Virus record (IMG/VR): IMGVR_UViG_3300025098_000291
Span: 1 to 23,830 of that record
Length of the DNA stretch: 23,830 nt
DNA from: a virus
Direction: 5' to 3' (one strand)
Shown here: in pieces, positions 6,864 through 12,778 of the stretch
Position numbering within the stretch: the first letter of the stretch is position 1
Layout of the letters: each line of letters begins with the position of its first letter
Translations under genes and position numbers: made by a program
Notes under the pieces: model-generated
The model's database searches: none
The model's input: only the letters and a program-made list of their open reading frames with translations
What the model was told of the DNA's origin: nothing

Positions 6864-8515
6864 TTGTTCACCTCTTGGTATTGAACTGTTTGTTCATCAA
6901 AGTATACGTCACATTTATACGTCTGCCCGTACTCCCTGTCAAACAGCATATAAAATTCACTGACGTTTTTACGCTCAATAGGACACTCTTCGGTCCTGTC
7001 CCTGCTGATTCCATGTCCATAATGAAACCATTTTTCCATAGCACGACTGCCTGTAAACTCACTGGATAACACCCTTGCACCCTGCTCATGTGGCTTACTG
7101 CCTTTTTGCTTCGGGTTGACGTGTGAGTAGCAGAACAAGGTGATTGGATACAGGTTCACCAAGTCAGCCATATCCGTGCATATCTCGTTCAGCTTGTCGT
7201 TTGCTTCCGATGAGTTATAACGAGAAATCAGTGCGGTTAGTGGGTCAATAAAGAATAGATTGATTCCATCTAGTAAGTGCATTTCCTCAATACAAATTCG
7301 AATGTCTTGCCAATCACGACTAGCACCACGGTCATAGAATCTAACCTTGCCTTGTAAGTCTAATAACGTGTCATGTAGCACTTGAGGATTAAATTCCTTA
7401 TCTGGTCTAGTGAAGTCCTGTTTTGCTTCCTTACTCGCTATTCGTACTGCGGTTTTAACAGGTGCGTTCTCTAAATCAAATACCCCTACACTATGGTCTA
7501 GCTTGAGTAGGTGCTGGATTAATTGATACTCATGATGTGACTTACCTACCTTTGGTGCTGCCCCTACGACATGAATAGTGTGTGGGCGAATACCAAATGT
7601 TGCTTTGTTTACCGTATTCCACGGGAACGGTATGCCCATTTCTGGTTTGACTAATGCTTTCTGAATTAGGTCAGCATCAATGTCTACCACTTCGCCCTGT
7701 CTAATATGCTCCGCCTTATACATAGCTAACTCGTACAGCTTCCTAGACTCACCTGCTTGCAACATCTCGTTACTATCCTTCATAGGTAGCTTAACTGATT
7801 TGAAGCGAGGAAAGACTTTGAGAACATCTTTAACAGCTTTCTGTCCTGCATCGTCCGAGTCGAGTACAAGAATAACATCATCGTAACTTTCTACGAAATC
7901 CCTGTTATTCATTAAGTCCTTTACTGCACTGGTCGCACCTTTTGTTACTGATACGACAGAAGGCTTACCAGCATAACCTTTTGGCTTATGGTCGAATAGC
8001 GACTGGTACAATGACATAGCGTCCAGCCTACCTTCCGTAATAAATAATTTCTTACCACCATTTTTCATGGCGATATGTTGTCCCCATAATTCTAAATTAC
8101 CTTTTCTATCACCGACTGAGGTTATTTTCTTGTCTGTAGATTTTACCTCGTAACCAATTACCTTACCTTTGGAACGGTCAGGAAATACATGGCTGGTTAT
8201 TGTTTGACCATCTGTCTCAGACAACAAGACTTTGACCCCAAAACCCTTGCATATTTCCTCTCTAACGCCTCTTATTCCGCGTGTAGGAAGACTTTCTACG
8301 TTATTAATATCGAACATTGGCTTACTCTTATGTCTCTTTAAAAACGATTTGACGGCTTGAGTTTCATCATCTGGTGGATAGTATGTTTCACACGAAAAAC
8401 AAAAAGCGTCTATCTCCCCGCTTGGTTTTTCAAATACTTGTTTGGCGTCACTGCTACCGCATTTTTCACACGGTTCTTTGTGCAGTGGTGTCCCTCTTTC
8501 TTTCTCTCTATTCAT
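6857..8515 (-). CDS. T7 gp4-like primase-helicase
   Basis: Bifunctional fork protein that makes RNA primers and unwinds DNA as a ring. The 552 residues read in order as follows. A zinc ribbon (Cys16, Cys19, Cys39, Cys42) recognises primase sites. A TOPRIM-type primase core follows (KLFITEGRLDAMSLY, then VILVLDSDDAGQKAV). A RecA-type DnaB-family helicase domain completes it, with Walker A VGAAPKVGKS, Walker B INLFFIDPLTAL and a FCYSHVNP motif. Length and order match T7 gp4 (566 residues). The ATG at 8513-8515 is preceded by AGGAGAATAAGCAA. A possible leftward promoter lies 60-90 nt upstream. It overlaps the HNH gene by 7 nt. Confidence 0.95.
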   Translation of the reverse strand: MNREKERGTPLHKEPCEKCGSSDAKQVFEKPSGEIDAFCFSCETYYPPDDETQAVKSFLKRHKSKPMFDINNVESLPTRGIRGVREEICKGFGVKVLLSETDGQTITSHVFPDRSKGKVIGYEVKSTDKKITSVGDRKGNLELWGQHIAMKNGGKKLFITEGRLDAMSLYQSLFDHKPKGYAGKPSVVSVTKGATSAVKDLMNNRDFVESYDDVILVLDSDDAGQKAVKDVLKVFPRFKSVKLPMKDSNEMLQAGESRKLYELAMYKAEHIRQGEVVDIDADLIQKALVKPEMGIPFPWNTVNKATFGIRPHTIHVVGAAPKVGKSHHEYQLIQHLLKLDHSVGVFDLENAPVKTAVRIASKEAKQDFTRPDKEFNPQVLHDTLLDLQGKVRFYDRGASRDWQDIRICIEEMHLLDGINLFFIDPLTALISRYNSSEANDKLNEICTDMADLVNLYPITLFCYSHVNPKQKGSKPHEQGARVLSSEFTGSRAMEKWFHYGHGISRDRTEECPIERKNVSEFYMLFDREYGQTYKCDVYFDEQTVQYQEVNKW

Positions 8516-8519
8516 TTGC

Positions 8520-8585
8520 TTATTCTCCTATTGTTATAAGTAAAAGTAAGAAACAAATAGTAATAACTACTATTAAGTTTAGCAT
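8520..8585 (-). CDS. Possible 21-aa transmembrane micropeptide
   Basis: ATG at 8583-8585 to TAA at 8520-8522. The product, MLNLIVVITICFLLLLITIGE, is almost wholly hydrophobic, one membrane helix long. A GAGGG lies about 10 nt before the ATG, within the end of the zinc-ribbon gene upstream. It fills most of the gap before the primase-helicase. The same bases also read as the -10 end of a promoter-like sequence (8576-8604), so this may be chance. If it is made, it must come from longer transcripts. Confidence 0.35.
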   Translation of the reverse strand: MLNLIVVITICFLLLLITIGE

Positions 8586-8604
8586 ATTTTTTAACCCTCG
8601 TCAA
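8576..8604 (-). promoter_or_regulatory. Candidate leftward promoter before primase-helicase
   Basis: On the minus strand: TTGACG (-35, plus 8599-8604), a 17-base spacer ending TGC, and TAAACT (-10, plus 8576-8581). The spacer end and -10 (AAAATATGCTAAACT) resemble the strong rightward promoters (AAAATATGCTATAAT). The -10 is only 4 of 6, so this is a moderate call. Confidence 0.4.
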
Positions 8605-8773
8605 CTTGTATAAATTCTGACCATAGTTTCATATCGCTCATATCGTCATCTAAATCATAGTTAAATATGGACTGTAAACATTTGTTGCAAGTGTCTAAGT
8701 ATTCCTTAGTCTCTGGATGTTTACGGCTAGTCTCGCCATCTGTCAATGGCTCATCACACACTGAGCAGCGCAT
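8591..8773 (-). CDS. Small zinc-ribbon protein, 60 aa
   Basis: The protein has two CxxC knuckles: Cys3-Cys6 at the start (MRCSVCDEPL) and a second pair in DTCNKCLQSIF. They are separated by a charged linker, the pattern of a small zinc-binding ribbon. The C-terminus is acidic (DLDDDMSD). Small zinc ribbons in phages often act as DNA- or protein-binding adaptors, but the partner here is unknown. It overlaps the 49-aa gene upstream by 20 nt, and its stop lies just before the primase-helicase leader. Confidence 0.75.
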   Translation of the reverse strand: MRCSVCDEPLTDGETSRKHPETKEYLDTCNKCLQSIFNYDLDDDMSDMKLWSEFIQVDEG

Positions 8774-8903
8774 TAGCCATTTCCATTTCGTGTTGCTTTT
8801 GTAATTCTAACTCTTGCATAGCCAGTAAATCTAAGTAAGTTATATACTGATTGTATGCCCAAAGTATGTCCTCATCGGTCATTGTAGTATCATCATCATT
8901 CAT
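8754..8903 (-). CDS. Hypothetical acidic helical protein, 49 aa
   Basis: ATG at 8901-8903 to TGA at 8754-8756. The protein starts MNDDDTTMTDEDILWAYNQY and continues as a Leu/Met/Glu/Gln-rich helix (LDLLAMQELELQKQHEMEM). I know no family. It overlaps the PAPS-reductase-like gene by 8 nt and the zinc-ribbon gene by 20 nt. Without it there would be a gap of about 120 nt in an otherwise gapless operon, so it is likely real. Confidence 0.6.
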   Translation of the reverse strand: MNDDDTTMTDEDILWAYNQYITYLDLLAMQELELQKQHEMEMANALLSV

Positions 8904-9741
8904 TGTTTATATCTCCAAAAATTTCACAGGACTCTGAACAAGAACCTGTATCTTCTGCTTTACTACCCCTTATTCTAGTTTTTATTTCGCTGTCTGACAA
9001 GCCATCAAAAGTTTTTATTAATTGTTCAAGTGACTGCGAACCACGATACATTTTAGACCAGTGTCCCGTTTTGTTGTCATTACGAACCGAGTCAGAATTG
9101 AGCGCAGTAATGAATTGTTTATAGATTAATGGCTCATCTTTATGTGCTGCTGCCAACTTTAAATTTGATTTTTTAGGACAAAACACACAATTACCCAAAT
9201 ATTCTGGCAAACCTAAATCAAAACTTTGGCTTTTCCAAAAGTCTAGTATGTCATCTTTTTCAAATTCGCTTATATCAGCTAAATATTTAAAACCACTTGT
9301 CTTGTTAATTCTTTTGGGTTCATCTGCTCTTATACCTAGCCATGTTTCGTAGTTACCCTTTCCGTATTTTTCATTACAGTATTTTTTAAAAGGCACTAGT
9401 TTCATTCTATCAGTACAAAACATACCGCCTATATACGGAACGCCATACTTTTGCATCATGTCTTTAAACGGTTTCATGTCTAAACAAATGTCATCAATAT
9501 CAACCACTATGTACTTATTGCCTTCGCCCAATGGGGTGTCAAAGTCGGTTCTCAAGCATATAAGGTTTAGTTTAAATTCGCTATTTACTTTTCTAACGAA
9601 TTCGTAAGTTTTGGGGTGCTCAAAACCCGTATCCATGAATACAAAGTGCACATCATCAGCATGCATTTTTTTCATTAGGTACGATAAATATGCGCTGGTT
9701 CTGCCACCTGAAAAACTTACGACTTTTTGTTTATCGCTCAT
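8896..9741 (-). CDS. PAPS-reductase-like adenine-nucleotide alpha-hydrolase (PP-loop) protein
   Basis: A 281-residue member of the PP-loop ATPase/PAPS-reductase family. The nucleotide-binding loop is SFSGGRTSAYLSYL near residue 10, followed by FVFMDTGFEHPKTYEFV, as in PAPS/APS reductases and DndC-type proteins. A second half carries WLGIRADEPKR and a cysteine pair in GNCVFCPKKSN. Cys-Ser-Glu-Ser-Cys lies near the C-terminus. Family members reduce PAPS to sulfite or activate substrates by adenylation for sulfur insertion into DNA or tRNA. No partner DndD/E or sulfur-pathway gene is in the window, so the substrate is open. It sits among early genes. The ATG overlaps the stop of the 50-aa gene upstream by 4 nt (ATGA). 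Confidence 0.85.
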   Translation of the reverse strand: MSDKQKVVSFSGGRTSAYLSYLMKKMHADDVHFVFMDTGFEHPKTYEFVRKVNSEFKLNLICLRTDFDTPLGEGNKYIVVDIDDICLDMKPFKDMMQKYGVPYIGGMFCTDRMKLVPFKKYCNEKYGKGNYETWLGIRADEPKRINKTSGFKYLADISEFEKDDILDFWKSQSFDLGLPEYLGNCVFCPKKSNLKLAAAHKDEPLIYKQFITALNSDSVRNDNKTGHWSKMYRGSQSLEQLIKTFDGLSDSEIKTRIRGSKAEDTGSCSESCEIFGDINNE

Positions 9742-9890
9742 TGTTCTAGCCTCTTGCGTAGTTCAGACAGAAATTTTTCCAGGCCGTGTCGCTCAATATA
9801 GTCTTCAGCTTCAGCCATACACCACTGTAACTGGTACTCATCACGGCTTTGCTCATCTAGCAATTCATTGCCATAGTCATCTTGTGCCAT
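9738..9890 (-). CDS. Hypothetical protein, 50 aa
   Basis: ATG at 9888-9890 to TGA at 9738-9740. The chain is acidic and helical (MAQDDYGNELLDEQSRDEYQ, later AEDYIERHGLEKFLSELRKR). There are no motifs I recognise. It overlaps the PAPS-reductase-like gene by 4 nt (ATGA) and follows the 77-aa gene with a 1-nt gap. That coupling and the lack of any other gene here support it. A GAGG lies about 10 nt before the start. Confidence 0.6.
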   Translation of the reverse strand: MAQDDYGNELLDEQSRDEYQLQWCMAEAEDYIERHGLEKFLSELRKRLEQ

Positions 9891-9891
9891 A

Positions 9892-10125
9892 TTAGTATAC
9901 CTCGTTTATGTTATTTACTTTTATCGGTTCACCATTGGTTACTAAATACTCAATATACAGGTTTTTACACTCGTACACAAATATGCGCCACCTTTCACCA
10001 AGAGGCTGCATTTCACTCACAGCGTGTTGAAAAGCTAATTTGCGTGACTGATGGCGGTCTTTAAACTCCACGATAACCCCGTTATCTATCTCAACTTCTG
10101 CCCAGTATCTAGGATTGCCCGCCAT
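9892..10125 (-). CDS. Hypothetical protein, 77 aa
   Basis: I do not recognise it. The chain looks like a small alpha/beta protein: RYWAEVEIDNGVIVEFKD (strand-turn-strand), a basic helix (HQSRKLAFQHAVSEM), then WRIFVYECKNLYIEYLV and a short tail. The ATG lies inside the end of the DUF3310 gene, an overlap of 17 nt. It belongs to the run of small early genes that phages often use to alter the host, but nothing in the sequence shows what it does. Confidence 0.65.
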   Translation of the reverse strand: MAGNPRYWAEVEIDNGVIVEFKDRHQSRKLAFQHAVSEMQPLGERWRIFVYECKNLYIEYLVTNGEPIKVNNINEVY

Positions 10126-10372
10126 CTTCCGTGATTTCCTTTTGTTGTAATTGATTTATTCTCATCTGCGCATAGCGAATAACCTTGAGCAAGTCCACTT
10201 GTTCACTATCCGCCTGGCATAATCCATCGTACTGTTTGAAACCTGCACGGCTTGCGTACTTGATTATATTACCGCGCCAGAACTCCATCCCATTAACCAT
10301 TACATAAGTTATGGGCTCTATATCCCAGCGTTGATAATGATTTGGGCGCACTACTTTGTCGTCATTATTCAT
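10109..10372 (-). CDS. DUF3310 protein (T7 gp1.7-like family)
   Basis: An 87-residue protein with the DUF3310 pattern: VVRPNHYQRWDIEPITYVMV, then FWRGNIIKYASRAGFKQ, then a helix with DLLKVIRYAQMRINQLQQ. The HY..W.IEPI start and the GNIIKYASRAG helix are the family hallmarks. The T7 member, gp1.7, phosphorylates dTMP and dGMP, so a role in nucleotide supply is plausible, but most DUF3310 proteins are untested. It abuts the 104-aa gene upstream (1-nt overlap) and overlaps the 77-aa gene downstream by 17 nt. Confidence 0.8.
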   Translation of the reverse strand: MNNDDKVVRPNHYQRWDIEPITYVMVNGMEFWRGNIIKYASRAGFKQYDGLCQADSEQVDLLKVIRYAQMRINQLQQKEITEDGGQS

Positions 10373-10686
10373 TAATCACGCTCCAATAGTGGTCGGCTGT
10401 AGTCGTTATAAGATACAAGCGCATCATGTGCTAACAAATACAAATACTCGCCAAGCTCGGCATAAGATACCTTACTATGGCCTTTGTTATGTATGTGCCT
10501 AACAATGTCGCGCAGCCTGTCGGTGCGTATATCGTCACCTTCCTGCGGAATTATTGCCTCTTCTATCCAGATTTGGAACTCGTCTTCTAATGTTTCGTTT
10601 ATATCATCGGTCATCTTTCTTACCTCGTAAGTTGTCATGAATTGGTCTTGATACTCGTCATTCCATTCGTCTATTCTATCTTTCAT
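10372..10686 (-). CDS. Hypothetical acidic protein, 104 aa
   Basis: No family recognised. The chain is strongly acidic and helix-prone, with MKDRIDEWNDEYQDQFMTTY, a DINETLEDEFQIWIEE helix and a C-terminal ELGEYLYLLAHDALVSYN. It has no cysteine motif or membrane segment. It overlaps the gene upstream by 11 nt and shares one base with the DUF3310 gene downstream. The acidity would suit a DNA-mimic or a protein-protein role, but that is speculation. Confidence 0.6.
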   Translation of the reverse strand: MKDRIDEWNDEYQDQFMTTYEVRKMTDDINETLEDEFQIWIEEAIIPQEGDDIRTDRLRDIVRHIHNKGHSKVSYAELGEYLYLLAHDALVSYNDYSRPLLERD

Positions 10687-10888
10687 TGTCGTTATACCTC
10701 ACTCTGTTTATATGGTTTAAGCATATTTCTATCATACATCGCCTTTCATGGCTTGACAATTGTAAAGCATCATCAATGCGCTTAATACAGTAATCTAATT
10801 CCTTGCGCGGTTCTGCCAGGTGCAAGCTATTTTCAGCGACCATACGCGCAAAACCTAAATATATTGTCTCAATCATCATCACCCCCAT
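10676..10888 (-). CDS. Hypothetical helical protein, 70 aa
   Basis: No family recognised. Predicted mostly helical, with LGFARMVAENSLHL, KELDYCIKRIDDALQLSSHERRCM and CLNHINRV. Two starts are possible: the ATG at 10886-10888 (GAGG 7 nt upstream) and the ATG pair near 10879, which follows a GGGGGTG. The longer form is given. It overlaps the gene upstream by 20 nt and the gene downstream by 11 nt. Its length matches the next gene upstream (also 70 aa) but the sequences do not look related. Confidence 0.55.
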   Translation of the reverse strand: MGVMMIETIYLGFARMVAENSLHLAEPRKELDYCIKRIDDALQLSSHERRCMIEICLNHINRVRYNDNER

Positions 10889-11081
10889 TAACTACCTCAT
10901 TAACGCGACCATCTAAGCATAGTCTCAATGCCTCTGTGAATTCTATATAATCATAAATATCTAAATCACCAGCAATAGCCAGGTCGCGCAAAGTATTAAT
11001 TGCTCTTGCGCCATCGTCTAATGCTCGGCTTGCTTGCTCGAATATTTGTTCTTTGTGTATATCGTTATGTGTATGACTCAT
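10869..11081 (-). CDS. Hypothetical protein, 70 aa
   Basis: No family recognised. The chain begins MSHTHNDIHKEQIFEQAS, continues with helical segments (RALDDGARAINTLRDLAI, DIYDYIEFTEALRLCLDG) and ends NGGDDD. It carries no membrane segment or metal motif. It overlaps the following 70-aa gene by 20 nt and is separated from the small membrane-protein gene upstream by 11 nt. It is part of the leftward early block. Confidence 0.55.
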   Translation of the reverse strand: MSHTHNDIHKEQIFEQASRALDDGARAINTLRDLAIAGDLDIYDYIEFTEALRLCLDGRVNEVVNGGDDD

Positions 11082-11092
11082 ATTATTCCCCT

Positions 11093-11242
11093 TTATAAAT
11101 TCATTAATGCTTCAACGGCTAGTAGTAAGTAAATTGCCGCCACTGATAACCCGAACCATGCTAAGCCCATGATGACACCTAACCAGATTGGCTCGTCTAT
11201 TTGTTCTGGCTGTTGCTTTTCTTTATAGTCTATTTTAACCAT
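11093..11242 (-). CDS. Small single-pass membrane protein, 49 aa
   Basis: ATG at 11240-11242 to TAA at 11093-11095, preceded by a strong AAAAGGAG ribosome-binding site 6 nt upstream. A charged N-terminus (MVKIDYKEKQQPEQIDEP) is followed by one clear membrane helix, about residues 20-45 (WLGVIMGLAWFGLSVAAIYL and on). Topology would place the charged N-terminus in the cytoplasm. It is located between the gp88-like gene and the block of small early genes. Possible jobs are host-membrane modification or superinfection exclusion, both guesses. Confidence 0.7.
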   Translation of the reverse strand: MVKIDYKEKQQPEQIDEPIWLGVIMGLAWFGLSVAAIYLLLAVEALMNL

Positions 11243-11244
11243 GT

Positions 11245-11910
11245 TTAACTCCTTTTAGTTATAGCCACCTTAGCGACTTTTAGATTTATTACTTTTTTCA
11301 TTTTAACCCCATGCGCTGGATATGCAATAGTATTTATATCTTTATTCCAGCAAGCGCGACATGTTCCACACTTGCCAGCGCGGTCATATGCTTCGCACAC
11401 TGTCATATCACTAGTGGCGTGTGCTGGTGTAGGTATAATAGTACTAGTTGTCAAGCCGTCTATTGTCTCGCCGTGTACGCTGTCACTAGACTTGCGCACA
11501 ACTACATTAGGCAATGATTCCATTTTAGCCAATATGTTTTTAAACTTACTAAACTTATGCATACGTGTTGGCAGCCAATGGTTGCAGTGTGGCGTAGCTT
11601 GCATAACTTCTAGAATTTTTTCTGCTAAACCAAGCGTATAAACATCACCGCTATCAAACCAGCGGAAATATCTATCATTGTCTAGTTCCGCAATCATATC
11701 CGCTGACCATTCTGCGCGCTTCCAGTCTTGTTTATTGTGCTGTCTAGGTGCTTTAACATTAGGAAAGCGATAGTTGCCCGTAGTGGCATAACAGCCTTGG
11801 CAAGCTGGCACGAGTTCGCCATTGCTGTCCTTACTTGCTGGACACGTGCTGATTGCTTCTAGTGACCAAGAGCGGCAAGGCATTTTACTTGCTTTTGATA
11901 GTTTAATCAT
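11245..11910 (-). CDS. Phage gp88-like cysteine-rich protein
   Basis: A 221-residue protein whose start matches the pattern I associate with the phage Gene product 88 family: MIKLSKASKMPCRSWSL, then STCPAS and ACQGCYATTGNYRF. The middle has an aromatic WFDSGDVYTL segment and HWLPTRMHKF. The C-terminal third carries TVCEAYDRAGKCGTCRACW. At least eight cysteines in CxxC-type pairs suggest an iron-sulfur cluster or structural zinc. CQGCYA is loosely like the cluster motif of some radical-SAM-related phage proteins. The function of the family is unknown to me. It is the second gene of the leftward arm, so likely expressed very early. Confidence 0.65.
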   Translation of the reverse strand: MIKLSKASKMPCRSWSLEAISTCPASKDSNGELVPACQGCYATTGNYRFPNVKAPRQHNKQDWKRAEWSADMIAELDNDRYFRWFDSGDVYTLGLAEKILEVMQATPHCNHWLPTRMHKFSKFKNILAKMESLPNVVVRKSSDSVHGETIDGLTTSTIIPTPAHATSDMTVCEAYDRAGKCGTCRACWNKDINTIAYPAHGVKMKKVINLKVAKVAITKRS

Positions 11911-11922
11911 TTTCTATATCTC

Positions 11923-12105
11923 CTATTTTAAATACTCTTTAAAAATACTATCTATATATTCAAGGCTCATTATATTATATTTAGCGGTCAATCTGTCACG
12001 CCAATAATCCCTTTCTTTTCCACAAAGTGCGCCGCGTTCCGCGAGCTTTTCGTGTACAATAAACCATATTTTGTCCTCTCTACTTTCTTTTGTAATGTCT
12101 AACAT
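11923..12105 (-). CDS. Hypothetical protein, 60 aa; first gene of leftward arm
   Basis: The ATG at 12103-12105 (MLDITKESREDKIWFIVHEK) has an AGGG about 8 nt upstream. An in-frame TTG at 12154-12156 would add 17 residues, but it lies within the leftward promoter, upstream of the expected transcript start, so the ATG is chosen. The protein is charged and helical (ALCGKERDYWRDRLTAKYNI, SLEYIDSIFKEYLK). It resembles no family I can name. As the first gene after the promoter it should be among the earliest phage proteins made. Confidence 0.65.
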   Translation of the reverse strand: MLDITKESREDKIWFIVHEKLAERGALCGKERDYWRDRLTAKYNIMSLEYIDSIFKEYLK

Positions 12106-12141
12106 TGTTTTAACCCTGTGTTGTTTTGTTATCGTAGGTTC

Positions 12142-12169
12142 ATAGTAACACGGCAATTTATACTGTCAA
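12142..12169 (-). promoter_or_regulatory. Leftward sigma70 promoter for the early arm
   Basis: On the minus strand: perfect TTGACA (-35, plus 12164-12169), a 16-base spacer ending TGT (extended -10), and TACTAT (-10, plus 12142-12147, 4 of 6). It would start transcripts about 30 nt before the first leftward ATG at 12105. It marks the divergence point of the two arms. Confidence 0.75.
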
Positions 12170-12223
12170 GCATTAATTATAATTATTTTACTATATACCC
12201 CATCGTGGATATAACTAGTAAGC

Positions 12224-12273
12224 GAATAAGGTACAATCCCTAATAGTATATTATTAGTGTTAGTACCCTATTC
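12224..12273. repeat. 50-bp imperfect palindrome
   Basis: The two 25-base halves, 12224-12248 and 12249-12273, pair at 20 of 25 positions around one exact centre (between 12248 and 12249). Outer arms are GAATAAGGTAC and GTACCCTATTC. The inner 18-base core, CTAATAGTATATTATTAG, has a single mismatch. It lies 55 bp upstream of the leftward -35. CCCTAATAGTATA at 12238-12250 recurs exactly over the -10 of the SSB promoter (4484-4496). Reasonable readings are a dimer-bound operator, a cruciform at an origin, or a further weak leftward promoter (TATACT at 12245-12250 on minus). Confidence 0.75.
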
Positions 12274-12300
12274 AAATCCTTATGGTAAACACACGTCAAA

Positions 12301-12540
12301 ATTACATAGGTGGTTATCCTGCAAAACACAGGTGGCTACCACACCGATACACACACTTGCAAATCCTGGGAGGCGAACAGAACGAACAAGGAATATTCCT
12401 GTCGCTCCCTGGCAAACTGTTAGGAATCCCCCTGGCAAACTCCCCAGAAAAATTTATTCAGGTAGGCTCAGAGGGGAGGGGAGGGGGGACAGCCCCGTTA
12501 GGATTATTGTGGTAGCCTCCCAGATACAAAATAGGTGGTT
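12301..12540. other. GC-rich, hairpin-prone block (possible structured RNA or origin)
   Basis: Clearly richer in G and C than its flanks. It includes a long imperfect hairpin at 12365-12412 (CCTGGGAGGCGAACAG against CTGTCGCTCCCTGG). It also has a 12-bp perfect palindrome AGGAATATTCCT (12389-12400), a 12-base direct repeat CCCTGGCAAACT (12407-12418 and 12430-12441), and a G-run GGGGAGGGGAGGGGGG near 12473-12488. GGGGACAGCCCC forms a small hairpin at about 12485-12496. Distant arms GGCTACCACA (12334-12343) and TGTGGTAGCC (12508-12517) are perfect complements. Open frames here give low-complexity, unconvincing proteins. Confidence 0.55.
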
Positions 12541-12712
12541 TTTGGGCATTTTAATTGGCGAAACTAACGAAAAAAGAAAGTAAACTAACTTGTTGTTTTT
12601 ATTATTGGTTATTATTTATTTGTCTAGGACATTAAATGGACAGATTGTCACGAAGTGTGAACCGTACAGAACGATACGAAGTATGATAATACCACCACAG
12701 TTTTTTCGTAGC

Positions 12713-12734
12713 TGTTTATCGTATGTTTATCGTA
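12713..12734. repeat. 11-bp perfect tandem repeat
   Basis: TGTTTATCGTA occurs at 12713-12723 and again immediately at 12724-12734, ending 15 bp before the -35 of the main rightward promoter. One helical turn per repeat suggests two protein-binding sites on the same face of the DNA, or origin iterons. Confidence 0.65.
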
Positions 12735-12749
12735 AGTAGTAAATAGTTC

Positions 12750-12778
12750 TTGACTTTTGTAAAAAAATATGCTATAAT
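12750..12778 (+). promoter_or_regulatory. Main rightward (late) sigma70 promoter
   Basis: TTGACT (12750-12755), a 17-base spacer ending in TGC, and a perfect TATAAT (12773-12778). The 23 bases 12764-12786 are identical to 19981-20003 at the second rightward promoter. Transcription would begin near 12785 and read into the small basic genes. Confidence 0.85.

Noticed and set aside
12106-12156. Longer form of the first leftward gene from a TTG at 12154-12156
   Set aside because: The TTG lies within the leftward promoter, upstream of the likely transcript start, while the ATG at 12105 has a ribosome-binding site.
12257-12583. Open frame of 108 codons on plus strand in the central region
   Set aside because: It starts with a non-ATG codon and has no ribosome-binding site. 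The Arg/Pro/Gly-rich product comes from the GC-rich structured block and resembles nothing coherent. A second open frame overlaps it.
12672-12690. Resemblance to a loxP half-site (ATACGAAGTAT)
   Set aside because: Only a short core matches, the 13-bp arms and 8-bp spacer are absent, and no recombinase gene is present. It is better explained as one of the CGAAG palindromes.
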